A stretch of 64,000 nucleotides of DNA from Zygnema cylindricum (GCA_037447655.1 JBBHKE010001156.1:202811-266810), one strand, 5' to 3'. Positions 1-11,917 are shown, counted from the stretch's first letter. A program made the numbers and translations. Notes: generated by a model not told the origin, from the letters alone.

Positions 1-2639
1 ATGGTTCTCGTGGATTCTTTCGAAGAAACTCGACTTCTCCCCTATCCCTTGATTCCGAATCAATTTCGACCACGTCTTCCGCTTCGGGTAGAGTTTTCAC
101 TGAAGTTTTCACAGCCGAGTCCTTTTTGGTCTGATTTGTACCTGCAAGAATGTCATCTTCTCTAAAACCTGGATAGTTAGGAAGCTCAAAGTCATCGGAA
201 TTTTCTGACTCAAATCTGATTTTTACTGACTTCGTATATTTGAAGGGATCCACAGACTTTTCTTCATCCATAACTACTAGATGTTTTACTAAGATTATAT
301 CTTCCTTTTTTAGATCATAAACTCTATATCCTTTAACATCGTCATCATATCCTAATAAGTATCCCAGTTTTCCTTTAGAATCTAGCTTCCAATTAGACCG
401 ATCTGTATCTAGACTGAATACTTGACTGCCGAAAACCTTTAAGTGAGATATGTCTGGTTTCCGGCCTGTCCATCTCTCATAAGGTGTTTGATCTTTTATA
501 GTTGAAGTAAGAACTCTATTTTTGAGGTAATTAGCATAGTTTATTGCTTCTGTCCAAAACCTTTTTCTTGTCTTTTTATCTGATAACATACTTCTAGCAC
601 TATCACTTAGTGTTCTTTTTAACCTTTCAGCTACCCCATTCTGTTTCTGGTTTTCTGGAACTGTCTTTTGGTGTTTGACCCCATCTTCCCTCAGAAAATC
701 CTCAAACTGGTTAGAAGTATACTCTCCACCATTGTCACTCCTTATTCTCTTGATTGGAGTTTCATGGAGTTTTTCGTTCCATGCTTTATATTGTCTAAAA
801 CAATCCTGAGATTCGGACTTGTTTTTCAAAAAATACACTCGGGGATACCGAGACCAATCATCAGTGATAGTCATCATAAATTTTTTCCCCCTCGGTGAGG
901 GCACTTTAGCCTGTCCCCGAATATCTGTGTGTACTAGATCTAGAATTTTTTCTCCCTTATAGGTGGCTGTTTTAGGAAAGGGTAATCTGTGTGTTTTACC
1001 TTGAGCACATCCACTACAATCACTTATATTATCATTCTCACTGAACTTAATCCTTTCCACCACTCCTATCTTTTTCATCTCTCTTAACTTGTCTAAATTC
1101 ACATGCCCAAGCCTCTTATGCCAAATCATAATATCATGAACACCAGCATAATAAAGTTTTTTCTTTTCATTACTTAAAACCAGCCTAAACATCCCATGGC
1201 TACCTTTCTCAGCAATGAAATAGACATCCTCCTCAAAACTAGCAGTAAATACTTTTTCCTTAGTGTTAGTAAAAAAACCCTTATCATTTAATACCGATGT
1301 AGAGATGAGGTTTTTGTTCTGCTCCGGAATAAACAATACATCGGAGAATGTTACTATGGATGTCTTTCCTTCTACTAACACTTTCAAATCTACCGATCCT
1401 TCAAGAGTAGTGGTGACTATCCTCCCATCCCCGTACTCTATCTCTACGGTGGGAATATTTCTTATCTTAGTGAACAGGTGCCTATCCTTACACATGTGCA
1501 TGGAGGCACCTGAATCTACAATCCAGCCTGCTTCACCTTTCAATCCACCGTAAGCACATTTTTGCCTTCGTGGAATTTCAACCTCGTTTTTCGCCTCCAA
1601 CTCCTCATCTAAAAGGAGCTCATCGTCCTCGTCCTCGGATTCCGCCTCATGTACCTGTGTCACAAGGGCATTTTTCTTTCCTCTCGGGGTACCACCGGTC
1701 TGCCCCTCATTTAACTGAAGCTCGGTTAGCTTAGTGCACTCTGCCATATAGTGCCCAGGTTTCTTACAAAAGTGGCATAAACCTTTGGGAGCCCTTGGTC
1801 CGAACTCATCGGTCTGATTTTTCTGCTCCCTTCCCCCATAGTTTCCGACCGGTTTCCGGGAATCCTTGTTCCTCCAATCGGTCGCAGTTGCCAAGGCTTG
1901 CCCACTCTTTCCTCCCCTTTGGATCTCAATTGTATTCTCCCGAACGAGAATCATTCCTACCACAGAGTTCCATATCCACCTTGAGTTCGGCAAGTCCTGC
2001 ACACGGTTGACTATGTTTTCGAACTCATCGGGTAACTTCATCAGTAAACCGTTAACCTTTTCTTTTTCACTAAAATCTTTTCCCGCACTCTCTAGCTCCA
2101 TAAAGAGTGTAGCAAGCTCATTGCAAAAATCCAACATCTTCCCCCCTGTGTATACATACTCTTTAACTTTCTGATCAACCAACTGTTGTTGCTCAATCGT
2201 ACCACTTCGGTACATCTCTATGAGAGACATCCAAAGATTGGATGCCCTTTCTACCTGCAAATGAGGAAATGCAAGTCCTTGAGTGAGATGGCGTAGGATG
2301 AAGTGCTTTGCCGCCATATTGTTGAAGTCCTAGGTTTCAGTATCATTCTCCTCGTTCCTCGGAATAGGTGACATGAATGCCGAACCAGTTGCTATTGGTG
2401 TGGTCGCCTCCTTCTCCTTTCCTTTGTCCACCACCTCTCCTTCTTTTGTTTCCTCTGTTGAAGGTGGATCCTCTTTCCTGGTGAATCTGGTTCCTCCAAA
2501 CCTTGGAGGAATTCCAAGACTTGATGGACGCCCCAACCGTCCACTCACTATCCCCCAAAACCTTTTTTCGCATAGAGCTCCTATCATCATACTTTCCCAG
2601 TATATGAAGCCAGTTCCATTAAAGATTGGTACCCTAGAG
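1..2639 (-). pseudogene. Copia family A copy 1, gag to integrase, cut by window edge
   Basis: Read leftwards from the primer site, this is the 5' part of a Ty1/copia polyprotein. The gag start (PPSRVPIFNG) lies near 2640-2610. A TAG replaces a Trp codon at about 2330. A CCHC knuckle (CHFCKKPGHYMAEC) lies near 1785-1740, the protease D-S-G near 1525-1500, the pre-integrase motif WHKRLGHVNL near 1125-1095, and the integrase core and C-terminal part run to about 300. The remainder is the linker toward RT; RT and RNase H would lie outside the window. Compared with the copy at 26621-30271 it has extra stops and indels, so it is dead. The Trp-to-TAG change is shared with copy 2 near 40631, which suggests a common, already defective source. 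Confidence 0.88.
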
Positions 2640-2654
2640 GGTGGGCCCATTACC
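2640..2654 (-). other. Primer-binding site, half-tRNA iMet type (A1)
   Basis: On the minus strand it reads GGTAATGGGCCCACC, one base off the 15-mer GGTTATGGGCCCACC of the better copies. That 15-mer is complementary to the anticodon stem-loop of plant initiator tRNA-Met, the half-tRNA priming mode known from Drosophila copia and yeast Ty5. Confidence 0.8.
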
Positions 2655-3742
2655 TAAAACTCTAAGACCTCCATAAGTCCTCAGAGTAGACAGCTTCCAA
2701 GAAGCCTCTAGGATAACCATGACCCCTTTGTGTTTCAGCAAAAATAGCTGCCACCCTGGCAGACAATAACCTGACCAACTTCACCCATGTGAAGGCAAGT
2801 CTCCCTTGAGTTGATAGCAAAAGGAATCTGCGAGTTTGCTCCCCTGAGCAGTAATTTATGGAGAGTCAAAGTTGACCTTTTGTACAAAAGCTCTCTGGGA
2901 GAGAGGGTCATATCTCCTAATTTTTCTAAGTCCTATCTCTCTCACAGACTCTATCTACTGATGTACGGAGCCTCATATTACAGTTTCGTACACAGAAGTA
3001 CAGTTGTCGGTGTACTTTATGTACGGACATTGTACGACATGGCCTATATGTTGACACGTGGTATGTTCGGATTCGCTCCTGTAATCCTCGGAGATGCCGC
3101 GATCCAATGTAATTTTGCCACGTGTCATCCGATGTGGCGATGACCACAAACCTCCAAAATCCTCTTTCGCAATCTCGGCGTCAATTCCGGACGTCCGATT
3201 AAATTCATATTTAATCATAGTAGTAATAAATACATGCGCGATATTCATTTTATTAAATAAATAAATGCGCGGTATTGGTTTCTTATCCGCACCGTAATCC
3301 GTGCGTTGTCCCGTACCGGATCACATTTACATCACCCGCGGCTGCGGTGTCCTGCACCGAATCATATCCAAGATAGTAGCAGCTGCGTTGTCCGTACGGA
3401 TCTTATCCAAAGTAACCGCAGCTGCGTTTTCCTGTCTGTGTCGCAGCTTCGCTGCTGCGTTGCTGTGCTGCTCTGCTGTATAGCAGCTGCGCTGCTATTC
3501 CGTATAGCAGCTGCGCTGCTCTTCCGTATAGCAGCTGCGTTGCTGTCTGTATAGTTGCTGCGCTGCAACGCTGCTCTGAGACTGAAAGCTTTTCAAAAAG
3601 ACAACAGCTCCCTCTCCAATTTCTCAGTGACTGCGACAAGTTTGAGAGTTGGAGAGAGAAGTTAGAGGTAGACTGCCTCGGCTTCTTTCTATATTTCTAT
3701 TTAGACCTAGAAAATACTTAAAATAGACCATTAATTTCTACA
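2655..3742 (-). repeat. 5' LTR of copia A1 (minus), with internal minisatellite
   Basis: On the minus strand the LTR starts TGTAGAAATTAATGG at 3742 and ends against the primer site. It shares the TATTTTCTAGGTCT block, the GTAC-rich segment (about 2955-3040) and the CACGTG-type block (about 3118) with the other A LTRs at 13877-14922, 25593-26640 and 40957-42008. Unlike them it lacks the tRNA-like cassette; about 3330-3605 instead holds GCTGCTCTGCTGTATAGCA-type repeats. The flank at 3743 begins inside gypsy G1. Confidence 0.85.
3405..3605. repeat. GCTGCT-type minisatellite inside the A1 LTR
   Basis: Irregular repeats built on AGCAGCTGC and CTGTATAGC, ending in a GAAAGCTTTTCAAAAAGACA segment. 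The same arrangement with the same right end occurs outside an LTR at 14940-15225. Confidence 0.75.
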
Positions 3743-4961
3743 CTACTATGATGCGCTTCGGTGGTTGCGCAATCATAGTGTTGCGGTCCCGTAACATTGC
3801 TGTTGCGTTTCCTTGCCGAGTCCCCAAGATGATTGCGATGGTTGCGACATTGCGATTTGTTCCTTTATCACGTCCTCTGCAATTGTCCCTCCGGTTAAGT
3901 TGAGTGTCCGCAATCTGCGTAAATTGGTGCAGCAAATCGGACGAATATAGATCCTCCTCGTTCACCCAATAATCGTCTTCAACTTCGTAACCCTTCCATC
4001 CCACCAAATATTGTGTGGAGTTAGAATTTCGAAGTCGACGCGACTGAAGGATTTCTTCCACCTCGCACTCGTCAAATGTTACTTGAATAGGTGGTAATGG
4101 ATTATGTGGATGTCGATGAGGGAAAATTCAATCGGGGTCGCAAACTGTTCGAGGAGAGAAACATGGAAAACATTGTGGATATACCATTCCCGCGGAATAT
4201 CCTACTTATAGGCCACGCCTCCCACCTTTGAAAGGACAGTAAATGGGCGCGAAAATCTCGTTGCCAATTTCTTGGAGAGGGAACTTTGTAATGACATGTT
4301 TGACATATTAAGGCGAACCTTATCACCCACGCAATAGATGATGTCATTACGGTGAGTGTCGGCTTGCGACTTTTGACGGTCTTTTGCAAGTTGGAGAGCC
4401 TTTGCCGCCTTTTCCAGATTCACTTGTAACATTTTGGCAAAGTCTAGAGCTGCAGGCGTAGGACGCGACCAATAAATGTTTGGGCAGGGTGGGCTGTCGC
4501 CCATTGAGGGAAAATGGCGTAACATTCGTGGACAAGTGCACAACACTGTTGTAAACCACCTCAATTTCCGTCAAATGGTCCATCCAATCCGTTTGGTGCA
4601 CAGATTCATACTCCCGTAAAGCTTCCTCCAAAGTCCTGTTCACCCTTTCGATCTGAGCGTCGGTCTGAGGGTGATAAGTCGTGGACATGGCCAACTGTGG
4701 TCCACACAACTCGAACAAACTTCGCTAGAAGTGGCTAACCAACTTTCTATCACGGTCGCTGACGATCCTCTTCGGGAGTCCGTGATTGCGGAATATCTCC
4801 CAGAAGAATAAGTTTGCCACATCTTGAGCTGTAGCTGCAATTGTCGTGGGTACGAAATGGGCCATTTTCGTCAGGTAGTCCACGACGACGAAGATGGAGT
4901 CATATCCTTCCCGAGTTAATGGGAGAGCAACAATGAAGTCCATCGAAATCGCCTCCCAAAG
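3743..4961 (-). pseudogene. Gypsy G1 integrase core, C-terminal domain and chromodomain
   Basis: This is the 3' end of a Ty3/gypsy pol. Integrase catalytic segments are visible at 4943-4725 (DFIVALPLTREGYDS, VSDRDRKLVSHF) and 4718-4560 (TYHPQTDAQIERVNRTLEE, with the third acidic residue). A GPY/F-like tail follows at about 4340-4110 (GDKVRLNMSNMS, LATRFSRPFTVLSKVG). A chromodomain sits at 4061-3945 (EEILQSRRLRN, YLVGWKGYEVEDDYW), marking a chromovirus. Chromodomains of this family are thought to direct integration to marked chromatin. Frame changes between segments show decay. The LTR of A1 cuts it off at 3742/3743. Confidence 0.88.
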
Positions 4962-5317
4962 AACATATGGTATCCGGAGAGGTTGCTACAGACCTTGATG
5001 ACCCGATTCTGATTTATTTCGGTTACAAGAGTCACGTGTCTTGAGATATTCTGCGATGTCCCGAGTCACGTTCGGCCAATAATACGCCCCAGCAACACGT
5101 GCAATTGTTTTATCTTGTCCAAATGTCCACTGAGCGGCTCGTCATGACTTATTTTAAGTATCGTGTGACGTAACTCTTAGTTTGTCGGGACATAAAGTCG
5201 AGTTTGCTAGCTCGGTCTGTACCTCCACATACTGTTGGCGGGTCGAACTAACAACTTCCGTTTAACCAGTTCTTTGAGTGCATCGTCTTCGTCATATGCG
5301 ACCTTAATCCTCTTTAG
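4962..5317 (-). pseudogene. Gypsy G1 region between RNase H and integrase core, degenerate
   Basis: This stretch should encode the integrase zinc-binding region and the RNase H to integrase linker. Short translated bits on the minus strand are compatible with that, but I could not recover a clean HHCC motif. No other gene is visible. Confidence 0.5.
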
Positions 5318-6660
5318 TCACTGATCGTCCACTAGTATTGTACTTGTCACTGCGCTAATCTTCGGACCCTGCGCTTTCTCCGACACTGCGGTATCCTTTT
5401 TCATAGAGATTTTGCTTTGATCCTGCGATGCTTGCAAACCTTGCTCTTTCACTGGCGCAGCTACATTTGGTCTTCTGGACAGCGCATCCGCCGGGTTTAT
5501 CTTGCCCGATTTATACTCAATAGTTAATTTCGGTCCGAATGTCTGAAGAAACGTCATCCATCGAACATGTTTCTTGGACAACTTTGGTTGTGTCTGGAGA
5601 TACTGTAAGGCGTGGTGATCAGTGATGATTGTGATCAGCTTCCCTTGAACGTAGCATTTCCAAACTTCCAGCACGTTAATAATTGCTACTGTCTCCTTTT
5701 CATACGTGGCCCAGTTAAGTTTCGTTGCTCTGACGTTATAGGCAATGGGTTGAAGGCCATTGCCTTGATCCTTCATAAGAATCGCTCCAATAGTCGTATC
5801 GCCGACGTCGGTAATTATTGTCCAAGGTAACTCCGGGTCGGGGACAGCTAACTCAAGGGCGGTAACCAACCGCTCCTTTAACGTGTCAAAGGCTACCCCT
5901 TGCGCCGTTTTCCACTCATAGGGCACGTCATTATTAAGTAATCCGTGAGTGGTGCAACAATTTTTGCGAAACCTTCTAGGAAACGACGATAGTAGGAGCA
6001 TAATCGAATAAAGCTCCGTAACTCCGTAAAGTAAGTCGGCTGTGGCCACTCGTTGACTGCCTTAGTTTTGTTCGGATCCAGTGTGATCCCATCCCGGCTC
6101 ACCACATGACCCAAAAACTCAATTTTCTCCTTCAAAAAGTCACATTTACTCCTCTTTGGGTACAACTTGTTATTCCTAAAGACTTGTAAGACCGTTCGCA
6201 GGTGCACCACATGATCTTCCAACGTCCTGCTATACACCAGGATGTCGTCGAAGAAGACTATGACGAACGCGTCCAAATATTGCTAAAAGATTGAGTTCAT
6301 CAAGTGCATAAAAGTCGCTGGCGCGTTGGTCAAACCAAAGGGCATAACTAGGAATTGAAAGTGACTGTACCGAGTTCGAAATGCAATCTTTTCCACATCT
6401 TCCTCGGCAATTCGAATTTGGTGATAACCACTTCGTAAAACGATCTTCAAAAAGTATTTGGCACCTCTTAACCGGTCCAGCAGTTCATCTATCCTTGGTA
6501 GAGGGTACACAATTTTCACCGTCAACTTGTTTAGCGCTCGATAGTCTACACACGTAACCCTCCATCCTTATTATTCATGAAGAGGACGAGGTCTTTGTAC
6601 GGTGACTTGCTCGGTTTGATTGCTTCGGCTTCGACCAACCCCGCAAGTTGCTTTTTCAGT
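5318..6660 (-). pseudogene. Gypsy G1 reverse transcriptase and RNase H
   Basis: RT runs from about 6525 ([38 protein letters not shown]) to the catalytic FFDDILVYS near 6255 and the thumb (KCDFLKEKIEFLGHVVSRDG, near 6150). RNase H follows at 5850-5460 (TIITDVGDTTIGAILMKDQG, YEKETVAIINVLEVWKCYV, ITDHHALQYLQTQPKLSKKH, ending NPADALSRRPN). Domain order is the normal gypsy one. Stops and frame changes at about 6280 and 5900-6050 break the frame. It belongs with the integrase and chromodomain downstream and the protease remnant upstream. Confidence 0.9.
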
Positions 6661-7284
6661 TCATCCAATTATGTGTAACTCATCTAATACATTCGATTAG
6701 CCGGGGGTAACGCTTTGAGAACAAGCTCTATCTTGTGGTCTACTTCGCGCTTCGGAGGTAAACCTTCTGGGAGCTTCGGGGGAAAGACATCATTATACTC
6801 CTCGAGAAGCTTTGTCACGACTTCCGGGGCCTCTACGGAAGTCTTTTCGGTGTCATCACCTCCTTTCGAGTCAAAGTTGGGGTCTTTCTTACTCCATTTC
6901 TCCAAATCCCTCCTTCTTTTCATCCATAGGTTGGGCGACCTCCGTACAATTCTCCCCTTTCTGGAGTGCCTTTTAGGCGCAAGGCCGAGTAGAGTGTCCC
7001 TCTTCCGATACCTTACCAGCCGCTCCCACCTCATCTCGAACTCTTTTTAACCTTTCTTCACTCTCATGTTGCCACTTCTCCAATCCATCGTAGGGTTCTA
7101 TTTTTGCAGCCACGGCTTCCTTAAGATTACCTCATGTTCTCCAAGGGGTAATACATGAAGGTTGTCAAACCATTGGAACTTCCCAATTTTGACGCGAAAC
7201 CTCGGAGTACAATGAGTAATCAATGGGGAAATTCCGTCGGAAAATTGCACTGTCTAATGATTTGTTAAAACCACAAGAAGAAGT
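6661..7284 (-). pseudogene. Gypsy G1 protease end and RT N-terminal linker
   Basis: The minus strand from 7284 gives the end of a retropepsin-like domain (SAIFRRNFPIDYS, then LGEHEV and KIEPYDGLEKWQHES across frame changes), followed by a charged linker and the usual run into gypsy RT (VVTKLLEEYNDVFPPKLPEG, HKIELVLKALPPANRMY, about 6810-6690). The protease active site is not present: copia E inserted at 7285 has removed or displaced everything upstream. Confidence 0.7.
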
Positions 7285-7975
7285 TGAAATTCTGTGGTCT
7301 CCATTGTCCCACAGAATGAGCAGCCTATGCAAAGCCTCTAGGATAATATTTGCCCATTCCACTTTTTCACTAAATAGGTGCCGCACAGGCAAACAAAACC
7401 TTTGACCACCCTTCCCCTTGCGTGGACAAGACTACCCTAAGTCAACGCAAAAAGAATCACTGAATTTGCTCCCCTGAGTAGTAAGTTATGGTTGGCCAAA
7501 GATGGCCTAGAAATACAAAAGGTCATCTGGAGAGAGGAGCCTCAAACACGCTAAGTCCCTTATCTCCTGCTCACAACTACCTATTACTCTACCCTAGGCG
7601 AATCAAAAGAGTGTATAGTACAAGAAGGTACAGTGGCCGATTGTACTTCTTGTACGACCTTTGTACAACATGGCCTTCTAGTTGACACTTATCAACTTGG
7701 GAGCCATCGTTCCTCCTCCCATCTTTTCCTGCGTCCAATGATGCGGCGCCACGTGGCACAACGTGCCGCTATGTCCAAAAGCCGGCGGGGATTCATTCGG
7801 GTTCGGCGGGGGCGACAACGTTCGTCCGATAATGTACTTTACAAGGTTAGATTCGCGTTCGCGAACGTCGTTTGATTATAGATGACGTTTCGTCAATTTT
7901 AGTATGGTTAAGTGAGAGTGACGTTTTGCGTAACACTTTAATTAATTACCTAACAACATACGTGTATTGTTTCGC

Positions 7976-8046
7976 TAACACCTAAATGGTTAAGGCACAT
8001 AATACTCTGCAGACCAATGTTCAAATCCTGTTTAGGGCAACATTTT
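7976..8046 (+). other. tRNA-like cassette in LTR of copia E
   Basis: A-box-like ACCTAAATGGTTAAGGC (about 7979-7995) and B-box-like TGTTCAAATCC (8018-8028), spaced as in a tRNA gene. It lies on the strand opposite to the element. No intact cloverleaf is claimed. Confidence 0.65.
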
Positions 8047-8108
8047 GGTAATCTATCAATCTGTCTAACTGTCTGCTTGTTTCTTTTTGACTATGGCGGC
8101 ACCCATGG

Positions 8109-8111
<3 letters not shown>

Positions 8112-8173
<62 letters not shown>
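8112..8173. repeat. (CT)n microsatellite
   Basis: About 62 bases of uninterrupted CT dinucleotide inside the E LTR, at the position of a shorter CT-rich segment in the related LTR at 23311-24376. Confidence 0.97.
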
Positions 8174-8179
<6 letters not shown>

Positions 8180-8230
8180 TTACTCTAGAGTCTAAATTAA
8201 GAAGTGAATAATAATTACTTCTTTTCAACA

Positions 8231-8243
8231 CTCCCCTTAATTC
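8231..8243 (-). other. Polypurine tract of copia E
   Basis: Minus-strand GAATTAAGGGGAG directly before the LTR start TGTTG, matching the AAATAAGGGGAG tracts of the A, B and D families. Confidence 0.8.
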
Positions 8244-9844
8244 TTAGTCAACTTTTAATTTAAGTCCACAATTTTCTCTGCAAAATTTTAGTTTAAGAGA
8301 AGGCCCCGCTTTTGTCATCATGTCTGCAATCATCTCATTATCACTTTTATGAACCAGTTTAATTATTTTATTCTCAACCTTCTCCCTGACAAAGCTTAGT
8401 CTAATATCCATATGTTTAGCTTTGAAATGGTTTTTTGGATTAGCTGCGATAGAGATAGCAACTTGATTATCACAAAAGACATTTTGAGTCCCAGTTTTCA
8501 TGAACCCAAGTTCTTCGAGTAGAGATTTTACCCACATTAATTCTTTAGTGACAGCACATGAAGCCATGTATTCAGCCTCCATAGTGGACTGAGCAACTAC
8601 TTTCTGTTGTTTGCTACTCCAACAACATGCACCAGATCCAATTTGTAACACATATCCAGTTGTACATTGTCTCAAAGGCACATCCCCATAATTGGCACCT
8701 CTCCAAGTGGTGATATCAGTGTGCTTCTTTCCCAAATGCAACCATAATTCCCTTGTTCACACCAAATATCTCATCACTCTTTTGGCTGCTTCCCAGTCTC
8801 TTTTCCTAGGTTCATTTAGACTCAACTAGGAACACCTACAGCCGGAGCTATGGCCAGACGTGTACAATTCATAAAGTAAATTAAACTGTCTACAGTTTGC
8901 CGATAAGGAATTCTTTCTATAAACCTCTTTTCTTGCTCATCCATCTCATCATTCAAAATCAATATCCCTCCCATCTTCACTCCCCTCCGATACTTTCTTT
9001 AGATCCATGTGAGTGGTACACCCATTTGCTTTCTCCATCTGAAATATTTCTAGTATATTATCGATAGCTTCTTTCTGAGTGAGTCTTATAATTCTATTCC
9101 CTCTATCCCTCTCCATTTGATTCCCCAAAATGTATTAAGCCTCGCCGAGATTTTTCATGTCAAACCGACTTCTCAGATCGTGTTTGAGTTTGTTAACTTT
9201 ATCTAGGTACTTGCTTAAGAATAACAAATCATCTACATAAATAGCAATAAATATCACTCCATTTTCATCCTCAAATATATATATGGAGTGATCTGAACTT
9301 ATTCTAATGTATCCTAAACCTCTCAGAAATTCGTCCAATTTTATGTTCCATTGCCGCGGGGCTTCCTTAAGGCCATAAAGTGATTATATCAGTTTGTACA
9401 ACTTGCTTTCTTCTCCACTTTCCACGAATCCTTCAGGTTGCCCCTTATAGATTTCTTCTTCCAACTCTCCGTGTAAGAAGGCGGTCTTAATATCCATTTG
9501 GTGTATTTCCATTTCCTCAGCTGCGACTATACTTAAGAGGATTCTAACAAAAGGGAATTTGACTACGGGTGCAAAGGTTTCTTCATAGTCTATTCATTCT
9601 TTCTGAGGATAACCTTTAGCAACCAACCTAGCCTTATATCTCTCAATGGTATTATTTGGGTTTAGTCTAAGCTTAAAACCCCACTAACATCCAATCGGTT
9701 TTCTGTCCGGTGGACAATCTACCAACTCCCATGTATTGGCTTCTATGATAAAGGTCATTTCTTCATTGACGGCAGTGATCCACCAGCTCTTTTCTGGGGT
9801 ATTTATAGCCTCTACGTATGTCTGGGGTTCTTCTGGGTGAGACA
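8231..9844 (-). pseudogene. Copia E reverse transcriptase and RNase H
   Basis: RNase H is well preserved at 8741-8244 (TTWRGANYGDVPLRQCTTGY, QSTMEAEYMASCAV, FCDNQVAISIAANPKNHFKA, MIADMMTKAGPSLKLKFCRE). RT lies at about 9840-9135: EEPQTYVEA near 9835, then segments equivalent to GCKWVFKLK and KTAFLHGELEEEI, ending YVDDLLFLSKYLDK at 9275-9210. Several stops and frame changes (9340-9620 and 8750-9130) show decay. The upstream integrase half of the same element lies at 12256-13740, separated by two inserted LTRs. Confidence 0.9.
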
Positions 9845-11026
9845 TGAAACTCTGAGACCTCCATTGGCCCTCAGAGTAAGCAGATCCAAAGAAGCTAATC
9901 TAGATAGTGCCGAATCCTAACTTGATATAAACCCAAATGACTGAACCCTTGACAATCAAAACCCAAATATAGATTCACCCTTGTGAAATAAGACTTTCTG
10001 TGTGGTCACTTCCACCACAGAATGCAAAGTTAGAATATGAGATTTGGACACATTCACTCACTTTGACTTTCCCTTTGAAATGCAACCACCTTGGCAGACA
10101 AAAACTCTGACCGACTACACCCTTGTGTAGCCTGGACTCCCTTGAGTGCGCAGCAAAAAGAATCACTGAAAATGGTCAAGTAAATTGATAGTGAAGGCTG
10201 CCCAAAGTTAGCCATTTATACAAGATGCTATCTGGGAGAGGCGACTACCTACTCAAAACATTCTAAGTCCTATTCTCACTCTAAGACCCTATCTACTGAC
10301 GTACGGCACCAATCACTTCACTGTACCGTACAGATAAATACAGGTGCCGGTGTACTTTATGTATGACAATCTTACGATATGGCTGAAATGTCCACACATG
10401 ACATATATCTATTTGTTCCCGTAATCTCCGGTGTCGCTGCAATCCAATGTTGACGTGCCATGTGTCATCATATGTGGCGATGACTGCAAACCGCCAAAAG
10501 TACATATCCCGCGATCGCGGCGCCTATCGTGGCCGTCCGATCAAATCCGACTATATTTCTAGCCGTTGAAAATATACGCGCGGTATTTGTTTCGCGGTCG
10601 AACCAAATGCGCGGTATCCGTTTCAATACATAAAATCGTACTCCGTACTATCCATAACTGTATCTATGCAATACGTATATATTTCCAGTTAAATGAACTT
10701 GTCTACGTGTAACTATTTAAATAATTATGAAACCCCAAACGTCATAATATCAGCTCCAGTCTAAATGGATAAAGTCACCGGCGAACGGCGAATTGACGGA
10801 CGATAGGTTCCAGGATCAATTCCTGGGTCCGTCAAATACCTTTTGGTAAGCCTTACTAATTTACCCCTTGTCTTCTCTAGAGAGCTTAGGCAGTCATGGC
10901 TCTAGCTCCCTATCCAGCCTTCAGTGACTAAAACAAGTGTGGGGGCTTGGAGAGGGGAGTTAGAGGCAGACTGCCTCTGCCTTTTTCTATCCTATTACAG
11001 ACCTAGAAAATACACAAATATCAACA
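9845..11026 (-). repeat. Copia LTR (B-like), no body attached
   Basis: On the minus strand it begins TGTTGATATTTGTGTATTTT at 11026 and ends GAGTTTCA at 9845. It contains the family blocks: TTTTCTAGGTCT, the AGCCATGGCT block (about 10895), the tRNA-like cassette (10757-10836), CATGTGTC/ATGTGGCG blocks and a GTAC-rich segment (about 10300-10375). It interrupts the pol of copia E and abuts a second LTR at 11027. No internal copia domain is attached to it. Confidence 0.78.
10757..10836 (+). other. tRNA-like cassette in LTR
   Basis: A-box-like AGTCTAAATGGATAAAGTC (10758-10776) and B-box-like GGATCAATTCC (10813-10823), antisense to the LTR. Confidence 0.6.
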
Positions 11027-11846
11027 TGAAATTATATGGGCTCCATTGCCCACAGAATTCGCAGATCCAAAAGAAGCTAATCTAGATAGTGCCGACTCCA
11101 AGTTGATATAAACCCAAATGAATGATCCCTCGACAATTAGAACCCCAATACACTTTCACCCCTGTGAAGAAAAGACCTTCTGTGTGCTCAGTTCCACCAC
11201 AGAATACAAAGTTTGAATATGTGTTTTGGACAATACTCCCCACTTTGACTTTCCCACTCAATATATGCCACCTTGGCATGCAAAGACTCTGACTGTCTAC
11301 ACCCTTGTGTAGCTTGGACTCCCCTGAGTCCGCAGCAAAAAGAATCACTAAATTTGCTCACCCGAGCATTAAGTTATGGCTGGTCAAAGTTGACCTTTAT
11401 AGTTACAAACTCTCTTAGAGAGAGGTACCTAAATATCAGTAAGTCTTGATCTGCCTACTCACGACTACCTACTACTAAACCCTAGTCCAATAGGAACACT
11501 TTATAGTACAAGAAGGTACAATGGGCGATGTACTTATTGTACGGATATTGTACGACATGGTCTACAAGGTGACACCTGTCAAATCGGTAGCCATGGTTCC
11601 TCCTCCCATCTCCTTTGGCATCAAATAACGTGGCGCCACATGGCACCGCGTGACGCTATCTCCGAATGTCGCCAAAAGCTCACTTCACGTGGCAGCTACA
11701 ATGTCGGCCGTCAGATCAAAACATATTTTACACGGTTCAGATTCGCGTACATGCATAAATTGTTCCTCTTCGTTAGTGTGGTGTTAACAAGCCTTTGCGT
11801 TAAGGTTTATATACCTTTGAAACCCGAAATACCTATCGTTTCGTTA

Positions 11847-11917
11847 ACGCCTTATTGGTTAAGGCTTACCTCTACAAATATAACCACAGACCATGGTTCA
11901 AATCTGTTCTAGAGCAG
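11847..11917 (+). other. tRNA-like cassette in LTR
   Basis: A-box-like CGCCTTATTGGTTAAGGC (11848-11865), which folds as a D-arm with stem GCCT/AGGC, and B-box-like GGTTCAAATCT (11895-11905). The D-arm resembles tRNA-Leu/Ser. Confidence 0.68.

Larger units (their letters stand above)
7285..8230 (-). repeat. 3' LTR of copia E (minus)
   Basis: On the minus strand it begins TGTTGAAAAGAAG at 8230 and ends in ATTTCA at 7285. It follows a polypurine tract (8231-8243) and the RNase H end, so it is a 3' LTR. It has a GTAC-rich block (about 7610-7675), a CACGTGGC block (about 7752), an antisense tRNA-like cassette (7976-8046) and a long CT run. The 20 bases at its inner end start with ATG (about 7304), as in the other families. 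Confidence 0.85.

Noticed and set aside
8017-8211. Frame with a Ser-Leu repeat
   Set aside because: Translation of the CT microsatellite in the E LTR.
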